From assembly GCA_020637295.1 (NCBI GenBank), contig JACJWF010000007.1, forward strand, positions 1-64,000: a stretch of 64,000 bases of DNA, written 5' to 3'. Origin of the DNA: Acidimicrobiaceae bacterium (GTDB lineage Bacteria; Actinomycetota; Acidimicrobiia; Acidimicrobiales; Ilumatobacteraceae). Below the pieces are notes generated by a model. That model was given only the letters and a program-made list of their open reading frames with translations, did not search any database and had not been told where the DNA came from. Positions within the stretch are counted from its first letter, which is position 1, and the number at the start of each line of letters is the position of its first letter. Positions 47,983 to 58,106 of this stretch are shown piece after piece. A program made the position numbers and the translations under genes.

Positions 47983-49240
47983 GCCGGGCGGAGCCCAGCC
48001 CATCACGCTCGGCGACCACGACGTCGCCGTCGAACGACGCCCGCCAACCGGCCACGATGCGCACGAACGCGCTGAACGCGACGACCATCATCACGGCGCC
48101 GATGCCGAAACCGATCCGCATCGACGCCAGGTCACCGATGGTGCCGATGGCCAGCAGGCCGATGCCGTAGGACACGCCCATGCTGGCCTGCATGATCGAC
48201 ATGACCCGGCCGCGGCTGGCGTCCGGCGCATGGCGCTGGACCACCGGGGTGATGGACACGAACGCGCCGGCCACGCAGGAACCGAGGATGACGATCGCAG
48301 CGACGGCGACCGGCGCCGTGGGCGCGGCCGCGTACAGGGCCAGGCCGGCGGTGACCGCCACGACCACACCCGCCACCATCGACGACGGGCGGATGCGCGG
48401 GGAGAGCATGGTGATGACGACCCCACCGATGATGGCCCCGATGCCCTGCGCCGTGGCGAACGTGCCCGCCAGCGCCGCGCCACCGCCGAACGTGGCCGTG
48501 GCATAGATGGGGATGAGGCCCATGAACGGGATGATGAACAGGTTCATCAGCACCAGCACCTTCACGCCGTCGGCGCAGCCGGGCGTGCTGCGCATGGTGC
48601 GCCACCCGTCGGCCAGGCGGGAGCGGACCGTGCCCGCGGGCGCGCCGTGTGGGCGGAACGGCCGGCGCAGCAGCGACACCGCCACGGCCAGCACGACGAA
48701 CGTGGCCGCGTTGAACCCCACCGTCCAGGCCGGGCCGACCGCCACGGCCAGCGCCGCGCCCAGCATCGGGCCGACGATGCGACCACCGTTCCAGGAGTAC
48801 ACGCCGAGGGACACCATGGCGGTGAGCTCTTCCGGGGGCACGAGGTCCGGCTGCATCGCCGAGTAGGCGGGGGCACCGGTGGCCCCCGCGGCGCTGGCGA
48901 AGAGGATGAACGCGGTGAGCACGAATGGGTTGCGCACGCCGAACCCCAGTGCGACGGCGAGCCCGGTGGTGACCAGTGCCTGCACCATCAGCGCCGTGGC
49001 GAACACCTTGCGGCGGTCGTAGCGGTCGGCGAGGATGCCGCCGATCGGCGAGGCGATGCCCTGCGGCATGAACGTGGCCAGGGCCACCAGACCGGTCTGC
49101 ACGGCGGAGCCCGTGTCGCCCGCCACCATGGTGCCGACCACCAGCAGTTGCACCCACGTGCCGGTGTCGCTGACCAGCGCCGATCCCCACAGGAGGCGGA
49201 CGGCGCGGTGGCGCAACGGGACGAACGGGTGGGTACTCAC
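47960..49240 (-). CDS. MFS transporter
   Basis: Twelve-helix transporter of 426 residues of the major facilitator superfamily. The loop GGILADRYDRRKVFATAL between helices 2 and 3 is the classical MFS motif. It starts FVPLRHRAVRLLWGSALVSD, like the enterobactin exporter/macrolide efflux type. It probably exports a small molecule; the substrate is not known. Confidence 0.88.
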   Translation of the reverse strand: MSTHPFVPLRHRAVRLLWGSALVSDTGTWVQLLVVGTMVAGDTGSAVQTGLVALATFMPQGIASPIGGILADRYDRRKVFATALMVQALVTTGLAVALGFGVRNPFVLTAFILFASAAGATGAPAYSAMQPDLVPPEELTAMVSLGVYSWNGGRIVGPMLGAALAVAVGPAWTVGFNAATFVVLAVAVSLLRRPFRPHGAPAGTVRSRLADGWRTMRSTPGCADGVKVLVLMNLFIIPFMGLIPIYATATFGGGAALAGTFATAQGIGAIIGGVVITMLSPRIRPSSMVAGVVVAVTAGLALYAAAPTAPVAVAAIVILGSCVAGAFVSITPVVQRHAPDASRGRVMSIMQASMGVSYGIGLLAIGTIGDLASMRIGFGIGAVMMVVAFSAFVRIVAGWRASFDGDVVVAERDGLGSARLSPAAGQ

Positions 49241-49282
49241 AACGTTCGTCGAATGTAGTGGTGAGGGCCGCGGAAATGCGGG

Positions 49283-49816
49283 TCAGTTCGAGGGGTCGTT
49301 GGACACACCCGCGGGGGCACCAGAGGCGGCCTCGACGATGGCCCGCAGGTGCGGCCAGGCGGCCGCGAACCCGGCGTGCAGCGGGCGGTGGTCCACCAGG
49401 TCGCAGGGCACCCACACCACGGCGTCGGTCTCGAAGTTCACCGACGCCCCGAAGTGGTGGTCGACCTCCACCACAAGGGTGGTGTAGGTCCAGTCATCCG
49501 CCGGGGCGAAGACGTACTCGCCGAGCACCCAGTGGTGCTCGGGGATCTCCCCGACCTCCTCGCTCGCCTCGCGCAGGGCCCCGTCATACGCCGTCTCGCC
49601 CTCGTCCAGCGCCCCGCCGGCGCAACTCCACGTGCCGCCCTCATGGGCCCACGCCGAGCGCTTCTGCAGCATGACCAGCGGCGTGCCATCGGCCAGCCCC
49701 TCGATGCCGCGGCTGCGCCAGACGAACAGCACCCCGGCGGCACCGAAGACCCCCCAGCGCACATGGCCGTCCGAGCAGCGCATGAACCCGTCGCCGCTGC
49801 GGCGGAAGTCGCTCAC
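49283..49816 (-). CDS. NUDIX hydrolase
   Basis: Protein of 177 residues with the Nudix box GGALDEGETAYDGALREASE followed by EVG, which binds metal and hydrolyses nucleoside diphosphate-linked compounds. The flanking WSCAG is normal. GTG 49816 was chosen because the stretch before it is basic and unlike the family; an internal ATG at 49783 is possible. Confidence 0.85.
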   Translation of the reverse strand: MSDFRRSGDGFMRCSDGHVRWGVFGAAGVLFVWRSRGIEGLADGTPLVMLQKRSAWAHEGGTWSCAGGALDEGETAYDGALREASEEVGEIPEHHWVLGEYVFAPADDWTYTTLVVEVDHHFGASVNFETDAVVWVPCDLVDHRPLHAGFAAAWPHLRAIVEAASGAPAGVSNDPSN

Positions 49817-49995
49817 TCCACTGCCCCGATCACGGCGGGCAGCGTAGGCCAGCAGCCGCGCCGCCCGCGACCCGTGCACCACCCGCGGCGGCGACCTTCA
49901 GCCACTGGAGCAGTCCGAGCGGGTACCCTCGCGTCAGCGCCCGGTCCGCCCGCACGGCCGGCCACTGCCACCCAAGACGCAGCGGAGAGGTCCAG

Positions 49996-51495
49996 ATGGG
50001 ACTGTTCAGCAAGAAGCCCAAGCCCCCGAAGCCCGGTACCCACAAGGTCAAGCCGGCCGAAGCCTCCGACACACCGGTGGCCGCGGCTGCCGTCGCCGCA
50101 TCTGCCGCGCCGGCGGCCCCTCGTGCCGAGAACGGCCGCGCCGACGCCGGCCGCGCCGACGCCCCTCGCGCCGAAGCTCCCCGGCCGGAAGCCGCCCGAC
50201 GCGAGCCACAGCGCCAGCAGGCCAACCGCCCCCAGCAGCCGCGAAAGGATGCCCCGAAGCGTCCCGCCCCCACGAAGGCGGAGGAGAAGGCCGCGGCCAA
50301 GAAGGCTCGCAAGTTCCAGATCGACCCCGCGGACTACCTGGCGATGCGAGCGGAGGTGGCCGACCTGCGCGCCAGGCTGGAGGCCTCCGAGCAGGCCAAG
50401 GCGATCGTGGAGTCGCGCCTCGCCGCGCTGGATGCCACCACCACGGCGATGAGCGCCGGCGCGCTGGGCGGCGACGATGTGCGCAACCGGCTGGCATCGC
50501 TGGAGAGCCAGATCGTCACCGTGGCGGACACCGCTGCTGCGGCCAACGTCACTGCCGAGGCCGCGGCAACGAAGGCCGCCACCGCCGCCACGGTCGCCAG
50601 CGAGGCCGCCGTGGTCACCCAGCCCACCGAGGCGGACCCCGACCTGGTGGCCCGGCTGGCCGACCTGGAGGCCCGGCTGGCCGAGCAGGCGGAACGAGCC
50701 GAGTCGACCGTGCCGGCCCCCGCGGCGCCCGCTGTCGACACCTCCGAGCTCGAGGCCCGCCTGGCCGAATTGGCAGCCCAGGTGGAGCAGGCCACCACCG
50801 CCACCCCGCCCGACCACACCCAGCGCCTGGGGGAGATCGAAGCCCGGCTGGCCCAGGTGGCCGCGGCCCAGGCAGCGCCCTCGCTGGCCCCAATGGCGGC
50901 CGCCGCCGACCCCGAGCTTGCCGGCCGGGTGGACGCACTCGCGGCCCGCGTGGAGCACGTGGACACCCTGGCCGGCCAGTTGGCCCAGCTGAACGCCCGT
51001 GTCACCGCGCAGGCCGAGCTGGGCCATCAGCTCAGCACGCTGCGCGACCGGCTCACCGAACTGCAGAACGAGCAATCGGACCGCCGGGCCGCGGCCATGG
51101 CCGCCACCGGCGACGCCGACCTTCGCGATCGGGTGAACGCCCTCGCCGACCGGTTGGCCGCCAACGACGCCCTCATGGCCCAGCTCGGCCAGCTGGCGGA
51201 GCGGATGACGGCCAACGACGCGGCGATGCGCCAGCACGGCGAGCAGGTGGCCGCGCTGGAGCAGCGGCTGGACTCCGTGGCCACCGAGCTGGCCAACCAG
51301 ATCAGCGAGCTGGGCCAGGACATCGACGGCCTCGGCGCGGCCACGCCGGGTTCGGCGGGCGCGCTCAGCGAGTCCGCCGTGGACTCCCTGCGCACCGCCC
51401 AGGTGAAGCTGGCCAACGAGCAGGCCCGCTACGAGATCGCCTTCCGCGAAGACCTCGCCGCTCTGGCCGAGCGGGTCCGCCGCGGCACGATCTGA
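49996..51495 (+). CDS. Ala-rich coiled-coil protein
   Basis: Protein of 499 residues. The first 100 residues are Pro/Ala/Arg-rich and disordered. From about 110 (FQIDPADYLAMRAEVADLRA) heptad patterns continue to the end, rich in Ala, Leu, Glu and Gln. No enzyme motif is seen. It may be a structural or cell-envelope-associated coiled coil. GAGAGG precedes the ATG. Codon bias fits its neighbours. Confidence 0.75.
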   Translation: MGLFSKKPKPPKPGTHKVKPAEASDTPVAAAAVAASAAPAAPRAENGRADAGRADAPRAEAPRPEAARREPQRQQANRPQQPRKDAPKRPAPTKAEEKAAAKKARKFQIDPADYLAMRAEVADLRARLEASEQAKAIVESRLAALDATTTAMSAGALGGDDVRNRLASLESQIVTVADTAAAANVTAEAAATKAATAATVASEAAVVTQPTEADPDLVARLADLEARLAEQAERAESTVPAPAAPAVDTSELEARLAELAAQVEQATTATPPDHTQRLGEIEARLAQVAAAQAAPSLAPMAAAADPELAGRVDALAARVEHVDTLAGQLAQLNARVTAQAELGHQLSTLRDRLTELQNEQSDRRAAAMAATGDADLRDRVNALADRLAANDALMAQLGQLAERMTANDAAMRQHGEQVAALEQRLDSVATELANQISELGQDIDGLGAATPGSAGALSESAVDSLRTAQVKLANEQARYEIAFREDLAALAERVRRGTI

Positions 51496-51510
51496 GACGT
51501 CTCCGACCGG

Positions 51511-54372
51511 TCAGCCGTTCAGCAGGTCCAGCGCCTGTTGCACCAGGGCCCGAGCGGCTTCGATCCTCTCCGCGTACAGGCCCAGGTCGCCGTCCTTCAG
51601 CGCCGCGTCGGCATCGTCGAACAGCGCCTCCGCCTGCTGCAGCAACTCCTCGGGTGTGGCGTCGTCCGACGGGCCGGACGGCTGCTGGTCCTCGTTGACC
51701 ACGTCGCCGATCGGCGTGGAGAAGCCGGGGAAGATCACCGCCAGCGCCTCGGCCAGGGACTCGCCGAGGCCGACGTTGCCGTTGTACTCGACGATCACGT
51801 ACTTGACGGTGCGCTGGCCGGCCTCCTGCGACTCCACGTAGAACGGTCTGACCCACAACAGGCCATCGCCCACCGGCACCATCTGCAGGTCGCCATACTC
51901 CACCGTGGAACCGCCCTGGTCCAGCAGGGTGGCCTGCTGGCCGACGTCCCGGTCGGCGTCCATCGCTGCGCCGACGGTGAAGGGGCCGTCGGGCAGCGAG
52001 CTGGCCGGCAGCACGTAGGCGACGAGTTGCCCGTAGGTGCCCGGGTCGCTGTCGGCCAGCATGTAGGCGACCAACTCCTTGCGTTGGTCGCTGGCGCTGA
52101 ACGGTGAGAACGGGCGGAACATGGCGAACGTCGCCTCGTTGCTGCCGTCCGCGTGGAACATCGTGTAGTAGGGCACGTAGCGGGCGGCGTCGGAGTCCGA
52201 GGCGAAGTCGGTCTGCGCGGTGGTGTCCTCGGCGGTGCTGCTGGTGTCCGTCGTCACCGTGGTGGTGCCGCTCTTGGTCGGCTGCTCGCGAGGTGCCAGC
52301 GCCACGGACCACGCGCCGCGCCGGGCGAAGAAGTCGGCGGCGTCCAGCCGGTACTTGGAGTACGCGGTGGTCTGCACCCGGAACAGCTCCTCCGGGTAGC
52401 GCAGGTGCTCGCGCAGCGTGTCGGGCATCTCCGAGGCGGGGGTGAACAGGTCCGGGAAGGCGGCGCGCCACACTTCCAGCACGGGGTCCGCCTCGGCGCC
52501 GTCCATCGCGTAGAGCGTGATCGACCCGTCGTAGGCGTTCACCGTGGCCTTCACGCTGTTGCGCACATAGTTGAAGTTGCCGCCCAGGCCGCTGCCGGAC
52601 GAGAGCTGGCTGGTGTCGGCGGACTCGCCGAACGGGTAGCGGTTGCTGGTGGTGTAGGCGTCGATCACCCACACGACCGTCCCGTCGATGACGACGGGGT
52701 AGGGGTCGCCGTCCAGCGTCAGGAACGGGGCGATGGTCTTGACCCGGTCGCGCACGTCGCGGATGGACAGCAGGCGGGAGTCGTCGTTGATCGCGCTGGA
52801 GCCGATGAGGTTGTAGTCCAACTCGTCGAGCGCAAACGCCAGACGGCGGAAGACGGAGTTCAGCTGCACCCCGGCGTCGCCCTCGTAGGCGACGTCCTCG
52901 CGGCCGTCGCACGCCCGCTCGTCGACCGACGTGTTGACGATCGAGTACCCGCTGAGCGAGGGGCTGAAGTACAGCTCCGGCTGGGTGACGTCGACGATGT
53001 CCGTGCGGTAGGCCGGCTTGTCGTCGGCGTTGACCTGCGAGGCCGGCGCCGTGACCAGGCCGCAGCCGTGGGTGTTGATGAGGTGCAGGCCCTGCCAGGA
53101 GCGGTTGCCCACCTGGTCCAGGTCCAGCTCGCGGGCACCCACCAGCACCTGCTGGGTGCGGCCGTCCACCTCGTAGCGGTCCACGTCCACGTCCAGCACC
53201 GTGGTGTCGCTGGCACCGTCGTCGGTGCGGAAGCGCACCGCCGTCTTGGCGTCCGGCCGCCACAGGCGCACGTCCTGGAGGGCGGCCACGTTGGCGGACA
53301 CCTCGCTGCGGGTGAGGGCGCCGTAGTCCACCTCGCGCACCTCGACGTTGTCGATGCCCAACGCATGCCGCGTCGCCTCGATGTTCCAGTCGATGTACTG
53401 GGCTTCCTTCTCCGTCTGGTTGGGCTTGACCACCAGGCTCTGGACGGCGGCCGGGTAGATGATCCCGCCGATCAGGGCCACCAGCGCCCACAGCGCCGAG
53501 GCGACGACGGCGGGCCGCCAGCGGTCGGTCTTCAGCGTGGACAGGTAGAGCGCGGCGGTGAGGATCGCGATCATCGCCAGCAGCAGCACGGCGGGGAGCT
53601 GGGCGTTGTCCACCGCGTAGGTGATGCCGCGGACGGCACCCCGGTTGGCGGTGGTCAGCTCGTAGCGGGTGAGCCAGTAGTCGCCGGCCTTCACCAGGGC
53701 GAGCAGGGAGAGCAGGACGGCGATGTGCGCCTTCGTCGCCCGGCGCAGCTTCGGCCGCGGCGGCTGCAGGACGATGCCGCCGGACAGCACGTGGGTGAGG
53801 ATCACCAGGATGGTGATGAACACCAGGGCGATGAACAGCCAGTCCACCACGAACGTCACGAACGGCAGCTTGAAGAGGTAGAAGCCGACGTCGTTGCCGA
53901 AGCGCGGGTCGTTGATGCCGAACGACTTGCTGTTCTGGAACATCTCCCAGTCCTGCCAGCGGCCCATCGTGGGGATGGCGAACAGCAGGCCGAGCACGAC
54001 CGCGACGGCGATGCGCAGCAGCTTCAGGCGGTGGCCGAAGAACTCGTGGAAGCGCTCCACCACGGGGTGGGTGTTGGCCGAGAAGGCAGAGGGGGCCAGG
54101 CGGTCGGCGATGACCAGGTTGACGACGGCCAGCGCGATGAACGTGCCGCCGAACATGGCGAACAGGCTGAGCTTCGACCAGAGAATGCCCCAGAACACGT
54201 CGGTGCGGTCGACGGACGCGTGCCACAGGTAGTCCACGTAGAACCCCGCCAGCATCCGGGCCGACAGCAGCAGCCCGACGAGGACCACCGCGGCGATGAT
54301 GAGGAAGACCCGCCCACGATCCGACATGCGCCGGCGCGGGGTGGGGGCAGAGGGCTCGGAAGAGTTCGCCAC
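51511..54372 (-). CDS. UPF0182 family membrane protein
   Basis: Large protein of 953 residues typical of actinobacteria. About seven helices fill the first 330 residues, followed by a big extracytoplasmic part with family stretches such as YIDWNIEATRHALGIDNV and YVRNSVKATVNAYDGSITLY. The C-terminal tail is acidic and helical. The function of the family is unknown. GTG 54372 was chosen, since it starts after the DivIVA stop. Confidence 0.93.
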   Translation of the reverse strand: MANSSEPSAPTPRRRMSDRGRVFLIIAAVVLVGLLLSARMLAGFYVDYLWHASVDRTDVFWGILWSKLSLFAMFGGTFIALAVVNLVIADRLAPSAFSANTHPVVERFHEFFGHRLKLLRIAVAVVLGLLFAIPTMGRWQDWEMFQNSKSFGINDPRFGNDVGFYLFKLPFVTFVVDWLFIALVFITILVILTHVLSGGIVLQPPRPKLRRATKAHIAVLLSLLALVKAGDYWLTRYELTTANRGAVRGITYAVDNAQLPAVLLLAMIAILTAALYLSTLKTDRWRPAVVASALWALVALIGGIIYPAAVQSLVVKPNQTEKEAQYIDWNIEATRHALGIDNVEVREVDYGALTRSEVSANVAALQDVRLWRPDAKTAVRFRTDDGASDTTVLDVDVDRYEVDGRTQQVLVGARELDLDQVGNRSWQGLHLINTHGCGLVTAPASQVNADDKPAYRTDIVDVTQPELYFSPSLSGYSIVNTSVDERACDGREDVAYEGDAGVQLNSVFRRLAFALDELDYNLIGSSAINDDSRLLSIRDVRDRVKTIAPFLTLDGDPYPVVIDGTVVWVIDAYTTSNRYPFGESADTSQLSSGSGLGGNFNYVRNSVKATVNAYDGSITLYAMDGAEADPVLEVWRAAFPDLFTPASEMPDTLREHLRYPEELFRVQTTAYSKYRLDAADFFARRGAWSVALAPREQPTKSGTTTVTTDTSSTAEDTTAQTDFASDSDAARYVPYYTMFHADGSNEATFAMFRPFSPFSASDQRKELVAYMLADSDPGTYGQLVAYVLPASSLPDGPFTVGAAMDADRDVGQQATLLDQGGSTVEYGDLQMVPVGDGLLWVRPFYVESQEAGQRTVKYVIVEYNGNVGLGESLAEALAVIFPGFSTPIGDVVNEDQQPSGPSDDATPEELLQQAEALFDDADAALKDGDLGLYAERIEAARALVQQALDLLNG

Positions 54373-54382
54373 GCGGGCGAGG

Positions 54383-56479
54383 CTAGCTGGACGCCCGCAC
54401 CAGGAGGCAGCGGCAGCCAGGGTGGGCCGGCGCGCAGAGGTGGTCCGTGGGGAACGGTTGGCCGGCAGCAACGGCGCCGCCGAGCGCATTGTCGTCGGCG
54501 TCCGGGCAGGCCGGGCCGTTGGGGTCCACCGCCCAGCAGATGGGCGTGCCGGGCGTCAGGACGGCCAGCGCGCCATGCCCGAAGGCGATGCGCACCACGT
54601 CCTCCACGTGCTCGTCGATCCGCTGCGTCTTCCACTCGCGGTAGATGGCCCGTACGTGCTCGGTGAGCTCGTCGGGGTCGCCGGCGGCGTCCGCCACCGC
54701 CCGGTCCAGGCGCTCGCGTAGTGGGTCCACCATCCGGTCCGCCAGCGCATCCAGGGCCGTCTGCAGGGCGTGGGCCTTGACGATCTCCCGCTCGTGGGCC
54801 GCAGCCTCGCGGCCGTCCAGGCTGGCCGCACCGGCGAGGGCGGCACTGCGCAACTCCTCGTGGATGGCGTGGGTGTAGCGCCCGATGTGCTCCGCCGCCT
54901 TGGGCACCAGTGCGTCCAGCCGATCCACCGTGCCCCGGCGCAAGGCGTGCAGCACGTCGTTCTGCTCGTCCGCCAGCACCCGCTTCAGCTTGCGCGCCCC
55001 GGCGATGATCAGCGGGGTGATCGCCGCCTCCCGGCGGCTGAACGGGGTGTCGTCCGCGTCGGCCGCGGCCTCCACCGGGGCCTCCGGCGTGGCGTCGAAC
55101 ACCGAGGGGGTGGCGGCCGGCGTGGCGGTGGTGGTGTCGGCCGTGCCGTTGGGGGGCTCGTCGGTGCCGGTGTCGGTGGCGGCCTGGGCCTTGGCGGCCA
55201 CGTCCTCGGCGCGGGCCGCCCGCAAGCGGGCGAACAGGTCGTCGACCGTGGCCTTCGGGGCCGAGGCCGGGAGCGCATCGTCGTCCACCTCGGGCCGGTC
55301 GATCTCGCCGGCGAACAGCGCGACGACCGGGGCGAGCGGAGCGTCGGCGTCGGCCTCAGGCTCCGCCTCGGCGTCAGCGTTCAGCTCGGGATCGGGCGCC
55401 GGCCGGTCGTCGGCGACGGGTGCGGCGACGTCGTCGGGGTCGTCGGTGTCATCGGCGAAGGCAGCGTCGAGCTCGTCGAGGGTTGTCTCGTCGTCGTCCC
55501 CGTCCTCGCCGGCGGCCTCGTCGTCGGCGTGCCCCTCGAGCTCGTCGTCGACCAGATCGTCGTCGACCAGATCGTCGTCGACCAGATCGTCGTCGATGTC
55601 GTCGACCTCGTCGTACTCGCCATCGGCCGGCTCGTCGTCGTACTCGTCGTCGTACTCGTCGTCGGTGTCGTCGACCTCGTCGTACTCGCCATCGGCCGGC
55701 TCGTCGGCGGCATCGTCGTGCTCGGCGGCGGTCTCGACGGCGCCGGCGGGTGCTGCAACGGCCGGTTGCTCGGCGCCGTGGTTGGGCACCATCAGCGGCA
55801 CCGGGCCGGTGGTGGGTGACAGGTTGACGTACTCGCTGGGCTCGCCCAGCGGGGTGAGCTCGGCCATCACGTCGACGGCGGCGATGCGGGCCCGCTCGAA
55901 CGCCTGCAGCAGGCGGTCGCGGCCGTGGACCAGCTGCTCGATCTGCTGGCGGGCCAGCTCGCGGCGGCGGGACAGCTCGCTGAGGACCCGCTCGCGGTAG
56001 GCGCGGGCCTCGTTGACCATCTCCCGGCCCTGCTGCTTGGCCATCTCCAGCTCGGCCTCGGCGTCGGCCGTGGCGTCCTGGCGGCGGCGGGACGTCTCGA
56101 TCTCGGCTTCCTCGCGGCGGCGCTGGGCCTCGTCGGTGGCCTCGCGCACCAGCCGGGCGGCCTGCTCCTCGGAGCGGCTGCGGATCTGGTTGGCGGCCTC
56201 GCGGGCGGCCTGGAGGATGCGGGCGGTCTCCTCGCCGAGCATCTTGGTGACCACCTCGTCGTCCAGCACGACGGCGGCATGGGGGGCGCTGCGCTGGGCC
56301 GTGCGCAGCTCGCGCTCGAGGAACTTCTCCCGTTCCTGCAGGCGGGCCAGCTCGGCCGCGAGCATCCGCAGGAAGTCGCGTACCTCGCCCTGATCGAAGC
56401 CGCGCCGCGACATCGCGAACGTGGCCGAGGCCACCGAGTTCGGTGACGACGGGTCCGGGCGGGCGAAGGACATGGCCAT
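54383..56479 (-). CDS. DivIVA-domain protein with acidic repeats and Cys-containing C-terminal domain
   Basis: Protein of 698 residues in three parts. Residues 1-200 are a DivIVA-type start (FAMSRRGFDQGEVRDFLRML) and a long coiled coil, as in polar growth proteins. Residues about 230-400 are a disordered, very acidic region with repeats. The last 220 residues are helical and end in PICWAVDPNGPACPDADDN and HPGCRC, resembling the C-terminus of phage head-morphogenesis proteins. The combination is unusual. Confidence 0.83.
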   Translation of the reverse strand: MAMSFARPDPSSPNSVASATFAMSRRGFDQGEVRDFLRMLAAELARLQEREKFLERELRTAQRSAPHAAVVLDDEVVTKMLGEETARILQAAREAANQIRSRSEEQAARLVREATDEAQRRREEAEIETSRRRQDATADAEAELEMAKQQGREMVNEARAYRERVLSELSRRRELARQQIEQLVHGRDRLLQAFERARIAAVDVMAELTPLGEPSEYVNLSPTTGPVPLMVPNHGAEQPAVAAPAGAVETAAEHDDAADEPADGEYDEVDDTDDEYDDEYDDEPADGEYDEVDDIDDDLVDDDLVDDDLVDDELEGHADDEAAGEDGDDDETTLDELDAAFADDTDDPDDVAAPVADDRPAPDPELNADAEAEPEADADAPLAPVVALFAGEIDRPEVDDDALPASAPKATVDDLFARLRAARAEDVAAKAQAATDTGTDEPPNGTADTTTATPAATPSVFDATPEAPVEAAADADDTPFSRREAAITPLIIAGARKLKRVLADEQNDVLHALRRGTVDRLDALVPKAAEHIGRYTHAIHEELRSAALAGAASLDGREAAAHEREIVKAHALQTALDALADRMVDPLRERLDRAVADAAGDPDELTEHVRAIYREWKTQRIDEHVEDVVRIAFGHGALAVLTPGTPICWAVDPNGPACPDADDNALGGAVAAGQPFPTDHLCAPAHPGCRCLLVRASS
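55541..55610. repeat. 15-bp tandem repeat in the acidic region
   Basis: The unit GTCGTCGACCAGATC occurs three times in tandem (about 55543-55600) and encodes repeated LVDDD on the minus strand. Longer imperfect repeats encoding EYDEVDD flank it (55600-55690). The repeats are internal to the DivIVA-domain gene and likely vary in number. Confidence 0.8.
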
Positions 56480-56542
56480 CGCCGAAAGCGTACGCGTCCT
56501 CGGTGCGCGAAGGGTGGCATCCCCCCTGCGCGGCGTGGGGTG

Positions 56543-57751
56543 TCAGGCTGCGGTGGTCGGCGGTGCCGCAACAGCGGGGATCGGGTCGCCGCCCAGCGCC
56601 GCGAGGGCCTCGAGCGCGTCGTCCAGCGTCGCCACCGGGATGATCTGGACGTTGTCGCCGACCACCTTCTCCGCTGCGGGGATGCTGTCCGGGCTGCGCT
56701 CGTCGTACCCCTGCGACTCCGGCACGAGGAAGTACCGCACGCCCACCTGCTGCACTGCCGATGCCTTCGAGTTCAGCCCGCCGATCGCGCCGACGCTGCC
56801 GTCCTCGTTGATCGTGCCGGTGACGGCCACGTTCAACCCGCCGGTGAGGCTGCCCTCGGTGACCTCGTCGATGATCGCCAGGGTGAAGGCCAGGCCGGCG
56901 GACGGCCCCCCGATGGAGTCCGTCTCGATGTCCACCGACAGCCCTGCCGGCAGTTGCAGTGTGCGGGTGTCGATGGGGATGAAGCCGAGGATGGTGCGCG
57001 AGGAGTCCGCCGGGGAGGCGATCAACTCGATCCGGCCGCTGACCTCCTGGCCGTCGCGCAGGACGGTGATGTCCACCACGTCGCCGGGCTGGTGCACCGA
57101 GATGATCGGGTCGAGGTCGTCGAGCACGGTGACGTCCTGGCCGTCCACGCTGGTGATGACGTCGTACTCCTCCAGGAAGTCGGCCGCCGGCGGCGACTCC
57201 AGGCACTCGGTGTTGGCGTCGTTGGCCCGCAGGCAGATCACATAGTCCACCTGGGCCGGGCCGGACACCATCCGAGCGTCGTACCCGGCGCGGGTGAGCG
57301 CGGTGTAGATGGCCCAGTCCTTTGCGCCGGTCATCTGCCGCTGGCCCTCGCGGAGGCGGTCCTCGCTGGTGCCGGTGCCGTACTTGTCCTCGTAGGACCG
57401 CAGGCGGACGCTGGGCTCGAGCGCGATGCCGAACCAGTCCAGCAGGGTGATCTCCGGCTCCCTCACCGTGACGAAGTAGATCTGGCCGTCCTCGGCGAAC
57501 GTGGGGGTGCCGGCAACGTCCAGGCGGGGCTCCACCGGCTCCGCGTCGGCCGGCACCAGCGCGAACTGGGCGGGGGCCACGTTCTGGGTCAGGCAGGTGA
57601 TGCCGTCGTCCGCGTACTCGGCGCAGCGGGAGCGGTCCACCAGCGAATCGGCGGGGACCACCGAGGCGACCACCGGCGCGAACACCGCCAACCCGCCGAG
57701 CACCGCGGTGGGGATGGCCCACCACCGATGGGCGCGCGACGGCGCCCGCAC
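56543..57751 (-). CDS. Membrane-anchored PDZ/Lon-type serine protease, YlbL-like
   Basis: Protein of about 402 residues. One N-terminal membrane helix (WWAIPTAVLGGLAVFAPVVA) is followed by an extracytoplasmic region, a PDZ domain (EYDVITSVDGQDVTVLDDLD) and a Lon proteolytic domain with catalytic Ser in GGPSAGLAF and Lys in NSKASAV. It may process secreted or membrane proteins. GTG 57751 avoids overlap with the divergent gene; ATG 57793 would overlap it by eight bases. Confidence 0.87.
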   Translation of the reverse strand: MRAPSRAHRWWAIPTAVLGGLAVFAPVVASVVPADSLVDRSRCAEYADDGITCLTQNVAPAQFALVPADAEPVEPRLDVAGTPTFAEDGQIYFVTVREPEITLLDWFGIALEPSVRLRSYEDKYGTGTSEDRLREGQRQMTGAKDWAIYTALTRAGYDARMVSGPAQVDYVICLRANDANTECLESPPAADFLEEYDVITSVDGQDVTVLDDLDPIISVHQPGDVVDITVLRDGQEVSGRIELIASPADSSRTILGFIPIDTRTLQLPAGLSVDIETDSIGGPSAGLAFTLAIIDEVTEGSLTGGLNVAVTGTINEDGSVGAIGGLNSKASAVQQVGVRYFLVPESQGYDERSPDSIPAAEKVVGDNVQIIPVATLDDALEALAALGGDPIPAVAAPPTTAA

Positions 57752-57785
57752 CGCGGGGCGAGGCTCATTTACACTGTCGGACTGC

Positions 57786-58106
57786 GTGAACATCACGGAG
57801 GTCACCACCATTGCGGGCTGGATCGCCGGTCTGGCCATCGTGGCACTTGTCGCCACGGGCTGGCGAAAGCGTGCCAGACCCACGGCCGATCCGGCACGCG
57901 CCCGCCGCCCCTTGCGGGCGCCGATCGGTGTGGAGGTCGAAGAGCTTCCCTCCCGCGGCTACCTGCCGCCGCGGTGGTACCAGCGGGTGTGGTCCGTGCT
58001 GGCCATGTCCGGGCTGGCCATCTGGGTCGGTGCCGTCGTCGCGACGCTGATCGGGTTCGGCACGGCGACGCTGGTCATCCGCGTCACCGAGATGCTGAAG
58101 AAGTGA
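57786..58106 (+). CDS. Small two-helix membrane protein
   Basis: Protein of 106 residues with helices near 10-25 and 76-97 and a basic loop between. GTG 57786 lies 11 bases after TACACT (57770-57775), so the mRNA may be leaderless. The stop overlaps the start of the HEAT-repeat gene (GTGA). No family is recognised. Confidence 0.65.
   Translation: MNITEVTTIAGWIAGLAIVALVATGWRKRARPTADPARARRPLRAPIGVEVEELPSRGYLPPRWYQRVWSVLAMSGLAIWVGAVVATLIGFGTATLVIRVTEMLKK

Noticed and set aside
52153..54666. Plus-strand open frame of 837 codons opposite UPF0182
   Set aside because: Composition is a shadow of the opposite gene, with no domain; UPF0182 motifs are clear on the other strand.
55541..55700. CRISPR-like repeats
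   Set aside because: Short in-frame coding repeats without spacers, inside the DivIVA-domain gene. No CRISPR array or cas gene was seen in the window.
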